Assembly (NCBI RefSeq): GCF_021699195.1 | Contig: NZ_SSXE01000098.1 | Coordinates: 1-34,969 of the forward strand | DNA from: Nonomuraea sp. MG754425 | GTDB taxonomy: Bacteria > Actinomycetota > Actinomycetes > Streptosporangiales > Streptosporangiaceae | DNA length: 34,969 nt | Direction of reading: 5' to 3' | Shown: piece after piece, positions 1-7,374 of the stretch | How the letters are laid out: every line of letters starts with the position of its first letter | Position numbering within the stretch: the first letter of the stretch is position 1 | Program-made: the position numbers and the translations under genes | The notes under the pieces: generated by a model | Seen by the model: only the letters and a program-made list of their open reading frames with translations | Database searches by the model: none | What the model was told of the DNA's origin: nothing

Positions 1-60
1 ATCCCCGCCCCCACGCCCACCGCGACCCCGACCGCCGCCGAGGCGGAAGAGAGTCACTGA
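1..60 (+). CDS. C-terminal tail of an unidentified protein (partial)
   Basis: Reading from base 1 in frame gives 19 codons and a TGA. The tail is rich in Pro, Thr and Ala and ends in a short acidic stretch (EAEES-H). A hairpin follows directly, which supports this being a real gene end. The body lies outside the window, so no function can be given; such tails are common on exported or membrane-anchored actinobacterial proteins. Confidence 0.45.
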   Translation: MPAPTPTATPTAAEAEESH

Positions 61-70
61 CCCCACGCGA

Positions 71-103
71 GAACCCCGGCGCCGACGATCGGCACCGGGG
101 TTC
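71..103. terminator. Bidirectional hairpin between convergent genes
   Basis: GAACCCCGGcGCC pairs with GGCaCCGGGGTTC (12 of 13 positions) around a 7-nt loop. It lies between the plus-strand tail gene and the 3' end of regX3 and can serve both. There is no strong T run, which is usual in high-GC actinobacteria. Confidence 0.7.
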
Positions 104-115
104 AGCGCTTTCCGG

Positions 116-808
116 TCACTCCTCGACGGCGTCGAACTTGTAGCCCAGGCCGCGCACGGTCAGGATGCAGCGCGGGTTCGACGGGTCGGACTCGATCTTG
201 GCGCGCAGCCGCTTGACGTGGACGTCCAGCGTCTTGGTGTCGCCCACGTAGTCGGCGCCCCAGACGCGGTCGATGAGCTGGCCCCTGGTGAGCACCCGCC
301 CCGCGTTGCGGAGCAGCACCTCCAGCAGCTCGAACTCCTTCAGCGGGAGCTGCACCGACTCGCCCCGCACGGCCACGACGTGCCGGTCGACGTCCATGCG
401 CACCGGGCCGACGGCCAGCACGGCCGTCTCCAGCTCCTCCACGACGTCGCCCTGGCGGCGCAGCACCGCGCGGATGCGGGCCACCAGCTCGCGCGAGGAG
501 AACGGCTTGGTGACGTAGTCGTCGGCGCCCAGTTCCAGGCCCACGACCTTGTCGATCTCGCTGTCCTTGGCCGTCAGCATGATGACCGGCACCTTGGAGC
601 GCTGCCTGAGGGAGCGGCACACCTCCGTGCCGGGCAGGCCGGGCAGCATCAGGTCGAGCAGCACCAGGTCGGCGCCGTTGCGGTCGAACGTGTCCAGCGC
701 CTCGGGCCCGGTCGCCGCGACGGACACCTCGAAGCCCTCCTTGCGCAGCATGTAGGACAGGGCGTCGGAGAAGGACTCCTCGTCCTCGACGACGAGAACT
801 CGGGTCAT
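116..808 (-). CDS. regX3: Two-component response regulator RegX3 (OmpR/PhoB family)
   Basis: This is a 230-aa response regulator for phosphate limitation. The receiver domain (about 1-115) has the acidic pair E8/D9, phospho-acceptor D52 in LLDLMLPG, T79 and K101 before P102. The C-terminal half (about 130-226) is an OmpR/PhoB winged helix ending in VRGLGYKF. Length and layout match mycobacterial RegX3 and Streptomyces PhoP. Its start codon overlaps the senX3 stop by 4 nt (ATGA type), so the two are co-transcribed and translationally coupled. The gene lies back to back with phoU across a PHO-box-like element, so autoregulation is likely. Confidence 0.95.
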   Translation of the reverse strand: MTRVLVVEDEESFSDALSYMLRKEGFEVSVAATGPEALDTFDRNGADLVLLDLMLPGLPGTEVCRSLRQRSKVPVIMLTAKDSEIDKVVGLELGADDYVTKPFSSRELVARIRAVLRRQGDVVEELETAVLAVGPVRMDVDRHVVAVRGESVQLPLKEFELLEVLLRNAGRVLTRGQLIDRVWGADYVGDTKTLDVHVKRLRAKIESDPSNPRCILTVRGLGYKFDAVEE

Positions 809-1986
809 TTGGCTGCCTCCAGGGGAATCGAGGGTGGTACTACCACCGCCGTGCCGCCGAAGGCGGGCAGGCGGAGGGTGAAGGTGGAGCCGGACCCTTC
901 CTTGCTCCAGACGGACACCTCGCCGGCGTGCGCGGCGGCGACGTGTTTGACGATGGCGAGGCCGAGGCCGGTGCCGCCGGTGGCGCGCGACCGGGCCGCG
1001 TCCACGCGGAAGAAACGTTCGAAGATGCGCTCGAGCGCCTCCTCGGGGATGCCGATGCCCTGGTCGCTGACGCTGATCTCGACGGAGTCACCCGCCGGCC
1101 GGACGCTGACGACGACCCTCGTGTGCTCGGGGCTGTACGCGACGGCGTTGTCGATCAGGTTGCGCAGGGCGGTGACGAGCAGTTCGTCGTCGCCCCAGAT
1201 GCGCAGGCCCTCGGTGCCGCCGGTGACGAGCGTGATGTCCTTGGCGGAGGCCCTGGTGTTGCAGTGGTCGATGGCGTCGTTGATGGACTCGTCGATGGAG
1301 ACCTGACCCGGCGTCGGGATGGGCTCGGCGCCCTGGATCCTGCTGAGGGTGATCAGATCCTGTATGAGGTAGTTGAGCCGGGCGGCCTCGAGCTGCATGC
1401 GCCCGGCGAAGCGGCTGACCGCCTCGGGGTCGTCGGCGGCGTCCTGGATGGTCTCGGCCAGCAGGCTCATGGCGCCCACCGGGGTCTTCAGCTCGTGGCT
1501 GACGTTGGCGACGAAGTCGCGGCGCACGGCCTCGACCCGGCGTCGCTCGGTCTGGTCCTCGGCCAGCACCAGGACCTGGCCGTAGGAGCCCAGGGGGGCC
1601 ACGCGGACGGCGAAGTTGGTGGTCTCCTGGCCGAACTTGTGCCCGGCGACGTCGATCTCGCTCTCGCGGATCTCGCCGTCGCGGCGTACCTGTCTCGCCA
1701 GCGCGAGCAGCTCCGCGGCCATCAGCCGGTCGCCCTTGACCAGCCCGAACGCGCGTGCGGCCGAGCTGGCCCGCAGGACGCGGTCGTGGGCGTCGAGGAC
1801 CACGGCGGACGACGGCAGCACGGCCAGCACGGACGCCACGCCCTGTGGCAGCGCCGCGCCGGTCTCCACCCCGTCGGCGACCGTGGTGCGGCGTGGGGCC
1901 TCGATCTGATTCCGGTAGAACAGGACCGCCAGCGCGCCCACCACGAACCCGGCCAGGGCCGCGAAGCTCATGGCCATCTCACTCAT
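805..1986 (-). CDS. senX3: Sensor histidine kinase SenX3
   Basis: This membrane histidine kinase is the partner of RegX3 in phosphate sensing. Counting from the ATG at 1986 (393 aa), one TM helix lies at about 7-24, a PAS-like segment at about 50-145, and the dimerisation/phospho-acceptor domain at about 150-215 with H164 in NVSHELKTP. The ATPase domain runs from about 225 to 385, with the N box RNLIDNA (275-281), DQGIGIP and GTGLGLAI. The frame is open up to an ATG at 2031. I chose 1986 because GGAG lies just upstream and the extra 15 residues look non-coding; an ATG at 1977 is also possible. Phosphate signalling probably works through the Pst complex and PhoU, as known for the family. Confidence 0.93.
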   Translation of the reverse strand: MSEMAMSFAALAGFVVGALAVLFYRNQIEAPRRTTVADGVETGAALPQGVASVLAVLPSSAVVLDAHDRVLRASSAARAFGLVKGDRLMAAELLALARQVRRDGEIRESEIDVAGHKFGQETTNFAVRVAPLGSYGQVLVLAEDQTERRRVEAVRRDFVANVSHELKTPVGAMSLLAETIQDAADDPEAVSRFAGRMQLEAARLNYLIQDLITLSRIQGAEPIPTPGQVSIDESINDAIDHCNTRASAKDITLVTGGTEGLRIWGDDELLVTALRNLIDNAVAYSPEHTRVVVSVRPAGDSVEISVSDQGIGIPEEALERIFERFFRVDAARSRATGGTGLGLAIVKHVAAAHAGEVSVWSKEGSGSTFTLRLPAFGGTAVVVPPSIPLEAAK

Positions 1987-2036
1987 GTCTCCGATGGTAG
2001 GTGGCCTTTCCGCAGGGACAGACCCCCTCATCAGGG

Positions 2037-2092
2037 GATGAACGGCCCTTTCCTGGAAAGTTCATCTTGCTGTCGGGGTTCGTTCATCGAGC
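2037..2092. promoter_or_regulatory. PHO-box-like repeats in the senX3-phoU intergenic region
   Basis: GTTCATC occurs at 2060-2066 and again at 2082-2088, exactly 22 bp apart, which is two 11-bp direct-repeat units with a weak unit between (2071-2081). An inverted copy, GATGAAC, lies at 2037-2043. Streptomyces PhoP and mycobacterial RegX3 bind 11-bp units built on GTTCACC, so this is the expected place and form for RegX3 binding, controlling phoU and perhaps senX3-regX3. The match is by eye. Confidence 0.65.
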
Positions 2093-2098
2093 GGGTCG

Positions 2099-2104
2099 TA
2101 CGGT
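2099..2104 (+). promoter_or_regulatory. -10 element of phoU (leaderless)
   Basis: TACGGT ends 6 nt before the phoU ATG, there is no Shine-Dalgarno, and the PHO-box-like unit at 2082-2092 sits just upstream where an activator would bind. Confidence 0.5.
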
Positions 2105-2110
2105 GGCCAC

Positions 2111-2755
2111 ATGCGCGACGCGTACCATGAAGAACTTGATTCGCTGACCGACAAGCTGGTGGAGATGACCCGGCTCGTCCGTTCGGCCATCTCCCGTGCC
2201 ACCACGGCCCTCCTCGACGCCGACCTGCAGCTCGCCGAGAGCGTGATCTCCCGGGACGCGGAGGTGAACGCGGTGTTCACCGACGTCGAGGCGTCGATCT
2301 TCGAGCTGATGGCCCGGCAGCAGCCGGTTGCGGTGGACCTGAGGATGGTCATCACGGCGCTGCGCATGGGCACCGACCTGGAGCGCATGGGCGACCTCGC
2401 GGTGCACGTCGCCAAGGTGGCCCGCCTGCGGCACCCCGATTCGGCGATCCCGCCGGCGCTGCGCTCCACCATCCTGGAGATGGGGCAGATCGCCGAGAAC
2501 CTGGTCACCAAGGCCGGGAGCTGCGTGGCCTCACGTGACGTCGAGTCGGCGCTGGAGCTCGAGCAGGACGACGACGCGATGGACCGGCTGCACCGGAAGT
2601 TGTTCAGGAAGATCCTGGCCAAGGACTGGCAGCACGGGGTCGAACCGGCGATCGACATCACGCTGGTCGGCCGCTACTACGAGCGCTACGCGGACCACGC
2701 GGTACGGGTGGCGCACGACGTCGTCTACCTGGTCACCGGCGCCCGCCCGAGCTGA
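2111..2755 (+). CDS. phoU: Phosphate transport/signalling regulator PhoU
   Basis: This 214-aa all-helical cytoplasmic protein has two PhoU repeats (about 15-105 and 120-205). The typical family signatures are visible: an E/D-rich second helix (SRDAEVNAVFTDVE), then DLRMVITALRMGTDLERMGDLA in repeat 1 and the matching YYERYADHAVRVA in repeat 2. These carry the metal-cluster motif E/DxxxD. In the family, PhoU links the PstSCAB transporter to the sensor kinase and damps the Pho response when phosphate is plentiful. Divergent placement from senX3-regX3 fits that role. The start is the first ATG, with no Shine-Dalgarno and a -10 six bases upstream. Confidence 0.94.
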   Translation: MRDAYHEELDSLTDKLVEMTRLVRSAISRATTALLDADLQLAESVISRDAEVNAVFTDVEASIFELMARQQPVAVDLRMVITALRMGTDLERMGDLAVHVAKVARLRHPDSAIPPALRSTILEMGQIAENLVTKAGSCVASRDVESALELEQDDDAMDRLHRKLFRKILAKDWQHGVEPAIDITLVGRYYERYADHAVRVAHDVVYLVTGARPS

Positions 2756-2816
2756 CACCGAACGCCGGTCTCCGGCCCCGCGCCCTCCCGAGCCTGATCC
2801 CGGCCAGGCGGCCTGC

Positions 2817-2858
2817 GCCCCGCTCCGCGTGACTTCGCGCGGGCGGGGCGTCGCTTTT
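2817..2858 (+). terminator. Intrinsic terminator after phoU
   Basis: GCCCCGC-t-CCGCG pairs with CGCGGGCGGGGC (one bulged T), followed by a short TTTT at 2855-2858. It separates phoU from the convergent VOC gene. Confidence 0.75.
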
Positions 2859-2875
2859 CGTGCTCGCCGGGCGGC

Positions 2876-3286
2876 TCAGCGCGCTTCCTGGATGCGGATC
2901 ATGTTGCCCGCGGGGTCGCGGACGGCGCAGTCGCGGACCCCGTACGGCTGCCTGATCGGCTCCTGGACGATCTCGGCGTCGGCGGCGCGCAGCCGCTCGA
3001 AGGTGCCGTCGAGGTCGTCGGTGGCCAGGAGGATGCCGGCGTAGGTGCCCTTGGCCATCATCTCGGCGATAGCGCGGCGCTCGTCGTCGGTGACGCCGGG
3101 GTCGGCGGCCGGCGGCTGCAGCACGATGGACGTGCCGGGCTTGCCCCGGGGACCGACCCTGATCCAGCGCATCCCTTCGTAGCCGGCGTCGTCGCGGACC
3201 TCGAAGCCGAGGACGTCGCGGTAGAACACCAGGGAGGCCTCCGGATCGTCGTGCGGGAGGAAACTGGAGTGGATGGAGATGTCCAT
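2876..3286 (-). CDS. VOC (glyoxalase/bleomycin-resistance) superfamily protein
   Basis: This 136-aa single VOC module has two beta-alpha-beta-beta-beta halves, starting SSFLPHDDPEASLVFYRDVLGFEV and ending VRDPAGNMIRIQEAR. The first half carries the usual DPEASLxFYRDxLGF signature and the second DPAGNMI with a late Glu that is a metal ligand in active family members. The substrate cannot be told; such stand-alone actinobacterial genes range from dioxygenase-like enzymes to resistance or binding proteins. The frame also allows a GTG at 3295, but TAGCGT at 3294-3299 lies 7 nt before the ATG at 3286, so I take that ATG as a leaderless start. Confidence 0.85.
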   Translation of the reverse strand: MDISIHSSFLPHDDPEASLVFYRDVLGFEVRDDAGYEGMRWIRVGPRGKPGTSIVLQPPAADPGVTDDERRAIAEMMAKGTYAGILLATDDLDGTFERLRAADAEIVQEPIRQPYGVRDCAVRDPAGNMIRIQEAR

Positions 3287-3293
3287 GGCGGCC

Positions 3294-3299
3294 ACGCTA
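3294..3299 (-). promoter_or_regulatory. -10 element of the VOC gene (leaderless)
   Basis: On the minus strand TAGCGT ends 7 nt before the ATG at 3286. It also overlaps the alternative GTG start, arguing against that start. Confidence 0.5.
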
Positions 3300-3381
3300 A
3301 ATGCGGCCTTCTGGGCGTGCTTCTCGATTCCTGACCGGTTCCGACCAGCGGATTCGCCGGGCCGCCCCGATGGGAGGACAC

Positions 3382-3663
3382 ATGCCGGACGAGCATGAGA
3401 CGGTGACGGGCCGTTGTTTCGTGTGCAAGCGGGTGTTCACCTACGACCCGGACGAGGTGACCACCTTCCTGATCGATCCGGAGACCGGGCTTCCGCCGGG
3501 TTTCGGCGTCCTGGGCACGATGCGTCCGGCGGGGCCGGAGGCCGTGGCCCGGTCCGCCGACCAGCCTCTGTGCCCCGGCTGTCAGGCCGGGGCCGAGCGG
3601 TACCGGGACTCGATGAACCCGCCGCCTCCCTCGTGGGAAATCTGGCCGCCAACCGGGAACTAA
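3382..3663 (+). CDS. Small zinc-ribbon-like protein of unknown function
   Basis: This 93-aa protein starts at the ATG preceded by GGGAGGA. Two Cys pairs, CFVC (about residues 12-15) and CPGC (about 66-69), could bind one zinc ion. Between them is a Pro/Gly-rich stretch (YDPDEVTTFLIDPETGLPPGFG), and the C-terminus is Pro/Trp-rich. The upstream in-frame extension to 3301 is Arg-rich and unlikely to be translated. I recognise no enzyme family. It looks like a small cytoplasmic protein for protein or nucleic-acid contact, but that is only inference. Confidence 0.7.
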   Translation: MPDEHETVTGRCFVCKRVFTYDPDEVTTFLIDPETGLPPGFGVLGTMRPAGPEAVARSADQPLCPGCQAGAERYRDSMNPPPPSWEIWPPTGN

Positions 3664-3750
3664 GCGTTCCATAGCGGTCATCGCGTGGCCGGGGATGTGC
3701 GCGGAGCGTGAGCGTGGGCCTAGCATTTCCTTCGGGCAGACCGGTTGGAG

Positions 3751-3780
3751 GAGCTGGGCGAGGACCTCTTCGCCCAGCTC
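3751..3780. repeat. Perfect 11-bp inverted repeat in a gene-free stretch
   Basis: GAGCTGGGCGA (3751-3761) and TCGCCCAGCTC (3770-3780) flank an 8-nt loop. It lies within the 273-bp gap between the zinc-ribbon gene and gpmA and may end transcription of the former, although it has no T run and lies 87 bp past its stop. The rest of the gap holds no gene I can support. Confidence 0.5.
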
Positions 3781-3897
3781 GAACGGCATCACGCGGCGGC
3801 GCGTCCAGCGCCTGCCGCCGGCCGCGGAAGATCACCGGGTGCCTCCGGGAAGCGGTGGCCGACACCATGGGGCCCGACGGCACCTGGGCGGTGAGGG

Positions 3898-3922
3898 ACG
3901 GGAGGCGCGGGACGCCTCCCGT
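3898..3922 (-). terminator. Terminator hairpin after gpmA
   Basis: The 10-bp perfect stem ACGGGAGGCG/CGCCTCCCGT has a 5-nt loop and starts 14 bp beyond the gpmA stop. It would close the mshA-ybjN-gpmA transcript. There is no U run. Confidence 0.65.
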
Positions 3923-3936
3923 GGCGGGAGAGAGTC

Positions 3937-4680
3937 TCAGCGGCCCTGGTTGGCGACGGCCTCGATGGCGGACTTGGCGGCCTCCGGGTCGAGGTAGCGC
4001 CCGCCGGGTACGGTCGGCCGGTAGTCGGCGTCGAGTTCGTACAGCAGGGGGATGCCGGTCGGGATGTTGAGGCCGGCGATGTCGTCGTCGCCGATGCCGT
4101 CGAGGTGCTTGACCAGGGCGCGCAGCGAGTTGCCGTGGGCGGCGACGAGGACGGTGCGGCCGGCCGCCAGGTCGGGCAGGATCTCGTCGTACCAGTAGGG
4201 GAGCATGCGCTCCACCACGTCCTTCAGGCATTCCGTGCGCGGCATCAGCTCCGGCGGGAGCAGGGCGTAGCGGGGGTCGCCGGCCTGGGAGTACTCGTCG
4301 CCGTCGGCGATGGGGGGCGGCGGCACGTCGTACGAGCGGCGCCACAGCATGAACTGCTCGTCGCCGAACTCCTCCCGCGTCTGGGCCTTGTTCTTGCCCT
4401 GGAGGGCGCCGTAGTGGCGCTCGTTGAGCCGCCAGCTCCGCTTCACCGGGAGCCAGGCCAGGTCCGCTTCCGCCAACGCCAGTTGGGCCGTCTGGATGGC
4501 CCTGTTCAGGAGGCTGGTGTGGACGACGTCCGGGCGCAGCCCGGTTTCCTGGAGGAGCTTGCCGCCGCGGCGGGCCTCGTCCTCGCCCTTGGCCGAAAGG
4601 CTCACGTCCACCCAGCCGGTGAACAGGCCCTTCGCGTTCCAGTCGCTCTCGCCATGCCTTAGCAGCACCAAAGTCGCCAT
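3937..4680 (-). CDS. gpmA: 2,3-bisphosphoglycerate-dependent phosphoglycerate mutase
   Basis: The glycolytic enzyme interconverts 3- and 2-phosphoglycerate in the cytoplasm. The 247-aa protein has the full set of cofactor-dependent mutase marks: LLRHGES with phospho-acceptor H9, TSLLNRAIQTA (R60), the catalytic Glu in LNERHYG (E87), and the second His in VAAHGNSLR (H182). Length is typical for bacterial GpmA. The frame is open further upstream, but the conserved start MATLVLLRHGES fixes the ATG at 4680. A perfect TAGGAT lies 7 nt before it, so it also has its own leaderless promoter behind ybjN. The order mshA-ybjN-gpm is shared with mycobacteria (from memory). Confidence 0.96.
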   Translation of the reverse strand: MATLVLLRHGESDWNAKGLFTGWVDVSLSAKGEDEARRGGKLLQETGLRPDVVHTSLLNRAIQTAQLALAEADLAWLPVKRSWRLNERHYGALQGKNKAQTREEFGDEQFMLWRRSYDVPPPPIADGDEYSQAGDPRYALLPPELMPRTECLKDVVERMLPYWYDEILPDLAAGRTVLVAAHGNSLRALVKHLDGIGDDDIAGLNIPTGIPLLYELDADYRPTVPGGRYLDPEAAKSAIEAVANQGR

Positions 4681-4687
4681 GCGGCCA

Positions 4688-4693
4688 ATCCTA
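4688..4693 (-). promoter_or_regulatory. -10 element of gpmA (leaderless)
   Basis: On the minus strand TAGGAT ends 7 nt before the ATG, with no Shine-Dalgarno between. Confidence 0.6.
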
Positions 4694-4732
4694 TGGTTCG
4701 GGTGAGTCGTCAGGATCCCGGGCGTCGTTCGC

Positions 4733-5218
4733 TCAGCCGACCTGCTCGGGGTCAGCGAAGCGGGCGAACGCCTGGAGGTTGGCCAGCGACTCGCCGCGTT
4801 TGGCGCGCCAGGCCCACTCACGCCGGATCGAGGAGGCGAAGCCCAGTTCCAGCGCCCGGTCGAACCACTCGTCCGAGTACGTCAGGACGCACCCGAGCAG
4901 CCGATCGACCTCTTCCTCCGTCACGGCGGCCGGCGGCACCCTGCCGACCAGGTAGACGTCCCCCACGGGATCGACCGAGAAGTGCACGCCGTACATGGAG
5001 CCGTTCCTGCCGAGCAGCCAGCGGTAGAACTCGGCGTGGTTCTCGTCCGGCTGCCGGCAGAAGAAGGCTTCGACGTGCAGCGCCCGCTCCCCCGCGATCA
5101 GCCAGGTCATGGTGGCGAGCTTGTGCTGTCCGGGCAGTTTGACCAGGAACGCCCCAGGCCGCGGCTCGTCGTAGGAGACGTCCGCGGCCTTGAGCGCGGC
5201 TTCGACGACTTCGCGCAT
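4733..5218 (-). CDS. YbjN domain protein
   Basis: This 161-aa protein has the YbjN fold (type III chaperone-like) over about residues 1-125: an N-terminal helix MREVVEAALKAADV, then strands with HVEAFFCRQPDENHAEFYRWLLGRN and VYLVGRVP, then the helix TEEEVDRLLGCVL. The C-terminal ~35 residues (WRAKRGESLANLQAF) are basic and specific to the actinobacterial type. No catalytic residues are evident. It lies between mshA and gpmA, the same position as Rv0487 in M. tuberculosis, but its role there is unknown as far as I know. A -10 TATCGT ends 7 nt before the ATG, suggesting leaderless expression. Confidence 0.85.
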   Translation of the reverse strand: MREVVEAALKAADVSYDEPRPGAFLVKLPGQHKLATMTWLIAGERALHVEAFFCRQPDENHAEFYRWLLGRNGSMYGVHFSVDPVGDVYLVGRVPPAAVTEEEVDRLLGCVLTYSDEWFDRALELGFASSIRREWAWRAKRGESLANLQAFARFADPEQVG

Positions 5219-5225
5219 GCCACCA

Positions 5226-5231
5226 CGATAA
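5226..5231 (-). promoter_or_regulatory. -10 element of the ybjN gene (leaderless)
   Basis: On the minus strand TATCGT ends 7 nt before the ATG at 5218, inside the 34-bp gap after mshA. Confidence 0.45.
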
Positions 5232-5252
5232 AGGCCCTAGAACAAAGTACGG

Positions 5253-6527
5253 TCAGGCGAGGGCGACCGGCACCTTGTGCAGGTGCGCGATGGCGGCGGC
5301 GTACACCTCCGTCAGGCGCGAGGCGGTGGCCTGCCAGCCGAAGGCTGCGGCGTGCGCGCGGGCCCCTTCGGAGAGCTGGTCGCGCCAGCGGGGCGAGGTG
5401 ACGAAGCGGCGCAGCGCCTGCGCCCACTCGCCCGCGTCGTGGCCGTCCACGAGCAGGCCCGAGACGCCGTCCCGGACGGCGGTGCGCAGGCCCCCGACGG
5501 CGGCGGCGGCCACAGGGGTACCGCACGCCTGCGACTCCAGCGCCACCAGGCCGAACGACTCGCTGTGGGAGGGCACGACGGTGACGTCCGCGGCCCGGTA
5601 CCAGTCGGCCAGTTCTTCCTGGCGGGCCGGGGGGACGAGGCGGACGACGTCCGAGATGCCGAGTTCGGCGGCGAGTTCGGCGAGCAGGGAGGGCCGGGCC
5701 AGGCCGTTGCCGGAGGGGCCGCCCACGCACGCGACGACCAGGCGCGAGCGCAGCGACGGGTCGTCGATGAGCATCCTGGAGGCGGCGCGGAGCAGCACGT
5801 CGGGGGCCTTGAGCGGCTGGATGCGCCCGACGAACAGCAGGACGTGCGCCCGCTGCGGCAGGCCGAGCCGGTGCCGGGCGGCGCCCTGCGAGGCGGGCCG
5901 GAAGCGGGTGAGGTTGACGCCGGGGTTCACGACGGCGACGCGCTGCTCGGAAGCGCCGTAGAGGTCGATCAGCTCGCGGGCCTCGTCGGCGGTGTTGGCG
6001 ACGAGGCGGTCGGCGATCTCGACGACCTGCTGCTCGCCCACCACCCGTGCCTGGGGCTCCGGCTTGTCGCCCTCGGCCAGGAGCAGATTCTTGACCTTGG
6101 CCATGGTGTGCATGGTGTGCACGAGGGGAACGCCCCAGCGTTCCTTGGCCAGCCAGCCGACCTGGCCCGAGAGCCAGTAGTGGGAGTGGATGACGTCGTA
6201 GCGGCCCGGGTCGTACATCGCCTCGGTGCGCAGCACCCCTGACAGGAAGGCGCAGAGCTGGGCGGGCAGATCGGCGCGGTCCATCTCCTCGTACGGCCCG
6301 GCGGTGAGATGGCGGACGAGCACTCCGGGGGCGATCTCGGCCACGGGGGGCAGGTCCCGGGCGGTGGCCCGGGTGAAGATCTCCACCTCCACGCCGAGCT
6401 GGGCCAGGCGTTTGGCGGACTCGACGATGTACACGTTCATGCCGCCGGCGTCGCCCGTACCGGGCTGCTCGAGCGGCGATGTGTGCATGCTGATGGTCGC
6501 GACCCTGCCGACCCGTCTTCGCCTCAC
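5253..6527 (-). CDS. mshA: D-inositol-3-phosphate glycosyltransferase MshA
   Basis: First enzyme of mycothiol synthesis: it joins GlcNAc from UDP-GlcNAc to 1L-myo-inositol 1-phosphate. The 424-aa GT4/GT-B protein has the family N-terminus ISMHTSPLEQPGTGDAGGMNVYI, with the GGMN loop for UDP-sugar and inositol phosphate. The middle has DVIHSHYWLSGQVG and TMHTMAKVKN. The C-terminal domain has LLFVGRIQPLKAPD, GGPSGNG, and the E(x7)E donor motif in SESFGLVALESQACGTP. The start is the GTG at 6527, because GGAGGTGG lies 6 nt upstream; the track to 6554 is not needed. mshA leads the mshA-ybjN-gpmA group and is divergent from the SDR gene. Confidence 0.95.
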   Translation of the reverse strand: MRRRRVGRVATISMHTSPLEQPGTGDAGGMNVYIVESAKRLAQLGVEVEIFTRATARDLPPVAEIAPGVLVRHLTAGPYEEMDRADLPAQLCAFLSGVLRTEAMYDPGRYDVIHSHYWLSGQVGWLAKERWGVPLVHTMHTMAKVKNLLLAEGDKPEPQARVVGEQQVVEIADRLVANTADEARELIDLYGASEQRVAVVNPGVNLTRFRPASQGAARHRLGLPQRAHVLLFVGRIQPLKAPDVLLRAASRMLIDDPSLRSRLVVACVGGPSGNGLARPSLLAELAAELGISDVVRLVPPARQEELADWYRAADVTVVPSHSESFGLVALESQACGTPVAAAAVGGLRTAVRDGVSGLLVDGHDAGEWAQALRRFVTSPRWRDQLSEGARAHAAAFGWQATASRLTEVYAAAIAHLHKVPVALA

Positions 6528-6618
6528 TCGACACCACCTCCAAGCGATGTACAACTATCCCGATTTTTTCGACATTCCCGACAGACGGTCACAACCGGGT
6601 GTACACACCCCGGCTCTC

Positions 6619-6624
6619 TAAGAT
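6619..6624 (+). promoter_or_regulatory. -10 element of the SDR gene (leaderless)
   Basis: TAAGAT abuts a possible GTG start at 6625 and ends 6 nt before the ATG at 6631. It favours the ATG as the start of a leaderless message. Confidence 0.55.
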
Positions 6625-6630
6625 GTGGAC

Positions 6631-7374
6631 ATGCGGAGAACGGCTGTGGTGACCGGGGCGAGTGGTGGGATCGGAGAGGCGACCGCGCGGCGGCTCGCCG
6701 CCGAGGGTTACGACGTGGTGGCGGGCGCGCGGCGCCGCGACCGGCTGGACAAGCTGGCGGCCGAGGTGCCCGCGATCACGCCGGTGACGCTGGATGTGAC
6801 CTCTCAGGAGTCGGTGGACGCGCTGGCCGCCGCGCTGGAGCGCTGCGACGTGCTGGTCAACAACGCCGGAGGCGCGCTCGGCATGGAGCCGGTGGCCGCC
6901 GCCCGGCCGGACGACTGGCAGCGGATGTACGACGTCAATGTGCTCGGTTCCCTACGCATGACCCAGGCGCTGATCCCCAAACTCGTCGAGTCGGGCGACG
7001 GCGTGCTGGTGATGCTCACCTCGACCGCCGGGCACGGCGCGTACGAGGGCGGGGGCGGCTACGTCGCGGCCAAGCACGCCCAGCGGACCATGGCCGAGAC
7101 ACTCCGCCTGGAACTGGTGGGGCAGCCGGTGCGGATCGTGGAGATCGCGCCCGGCATGGTCCGGACGGAGGGCTTCTCGGTCACCCGGTTCCGCGGCGAC
7201 GAGACGGCCGCGGCCCGCGTGTACGAGGGCGTCCCCGACCCGCTCGCGGCCGGCGACGTGGCCGACGCGATCGCCTGGTGCGTGACCCGCCCGGCGCACG
7301 TGAACATCGACCGCCTGGTCATCCGCCCCCGTGCCCAGGCCGCGCAGCACAAGGTGCACCGCGTCGGTGGCTAG
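6631..7374 (+). CDS. Short-chain dehydrogenase/reductase (classical SDR)
   Basis: This is a 247-aa NAD(P)-dependent oxidoreductase with a complete classical SDR set: cofactor loop TGASGGIG (8-15), an Arg-rich turn after beta-2 (GARRRDR) that suggests NADP preference, NNAG (77-80), N103, and the catalytic S131/Y144/K148. It resembles the YdfG-like 3-hydroxy-acid dehydrogenase branch (INIDRLVIRPRAQ-type C-terminus), but the substrate is unknown. An SDR divergent from mshA also occurs in M. tuberculosis (Rv0484c, from memory). The methyltransferase gene overlaps its 3' end by 8 nt, so the two are an operon. Confidence 0.92.
   Translation: MRRTAVVTGASGGIGEATARRLAAEGYDVVAGARRRDRLDKLAAEVPAITPVTLDVTSQESVDALAAALERCDVLVNNAGGALGMEPVAAARPDDWQRMYDVNVLGSLRMTQALIPKLVESGDGVLVMLTSTAGHGAYEGGGGYVAAKHAQRTMAETLRLELVGQPVRIVEIAPGMVRTEGFSVTRFRGDETAAARVYEGVPDPLAAGDVADAIAWCVTRPAHVNIDRLVIRPRAQAAQHKVHRVGG

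Noticed and set aside
218..2130. Long plus-strand ORFs opposite regX3 and senX3
   Set aside because: Antisense frames of GC-rich genes; residue content is Ala/Arg/His-rich and featureless.
3695..3997. Plus-strand ORF MCAERERG... and a TTG frame (LEELGEDLFAQLERHH) at 3745
   Set aside because: No ribosome site, no conserved motif, overlaps gpmA, and Arg/Pro-rich tail; the second frame is produced by the 3751-3780 dyad.
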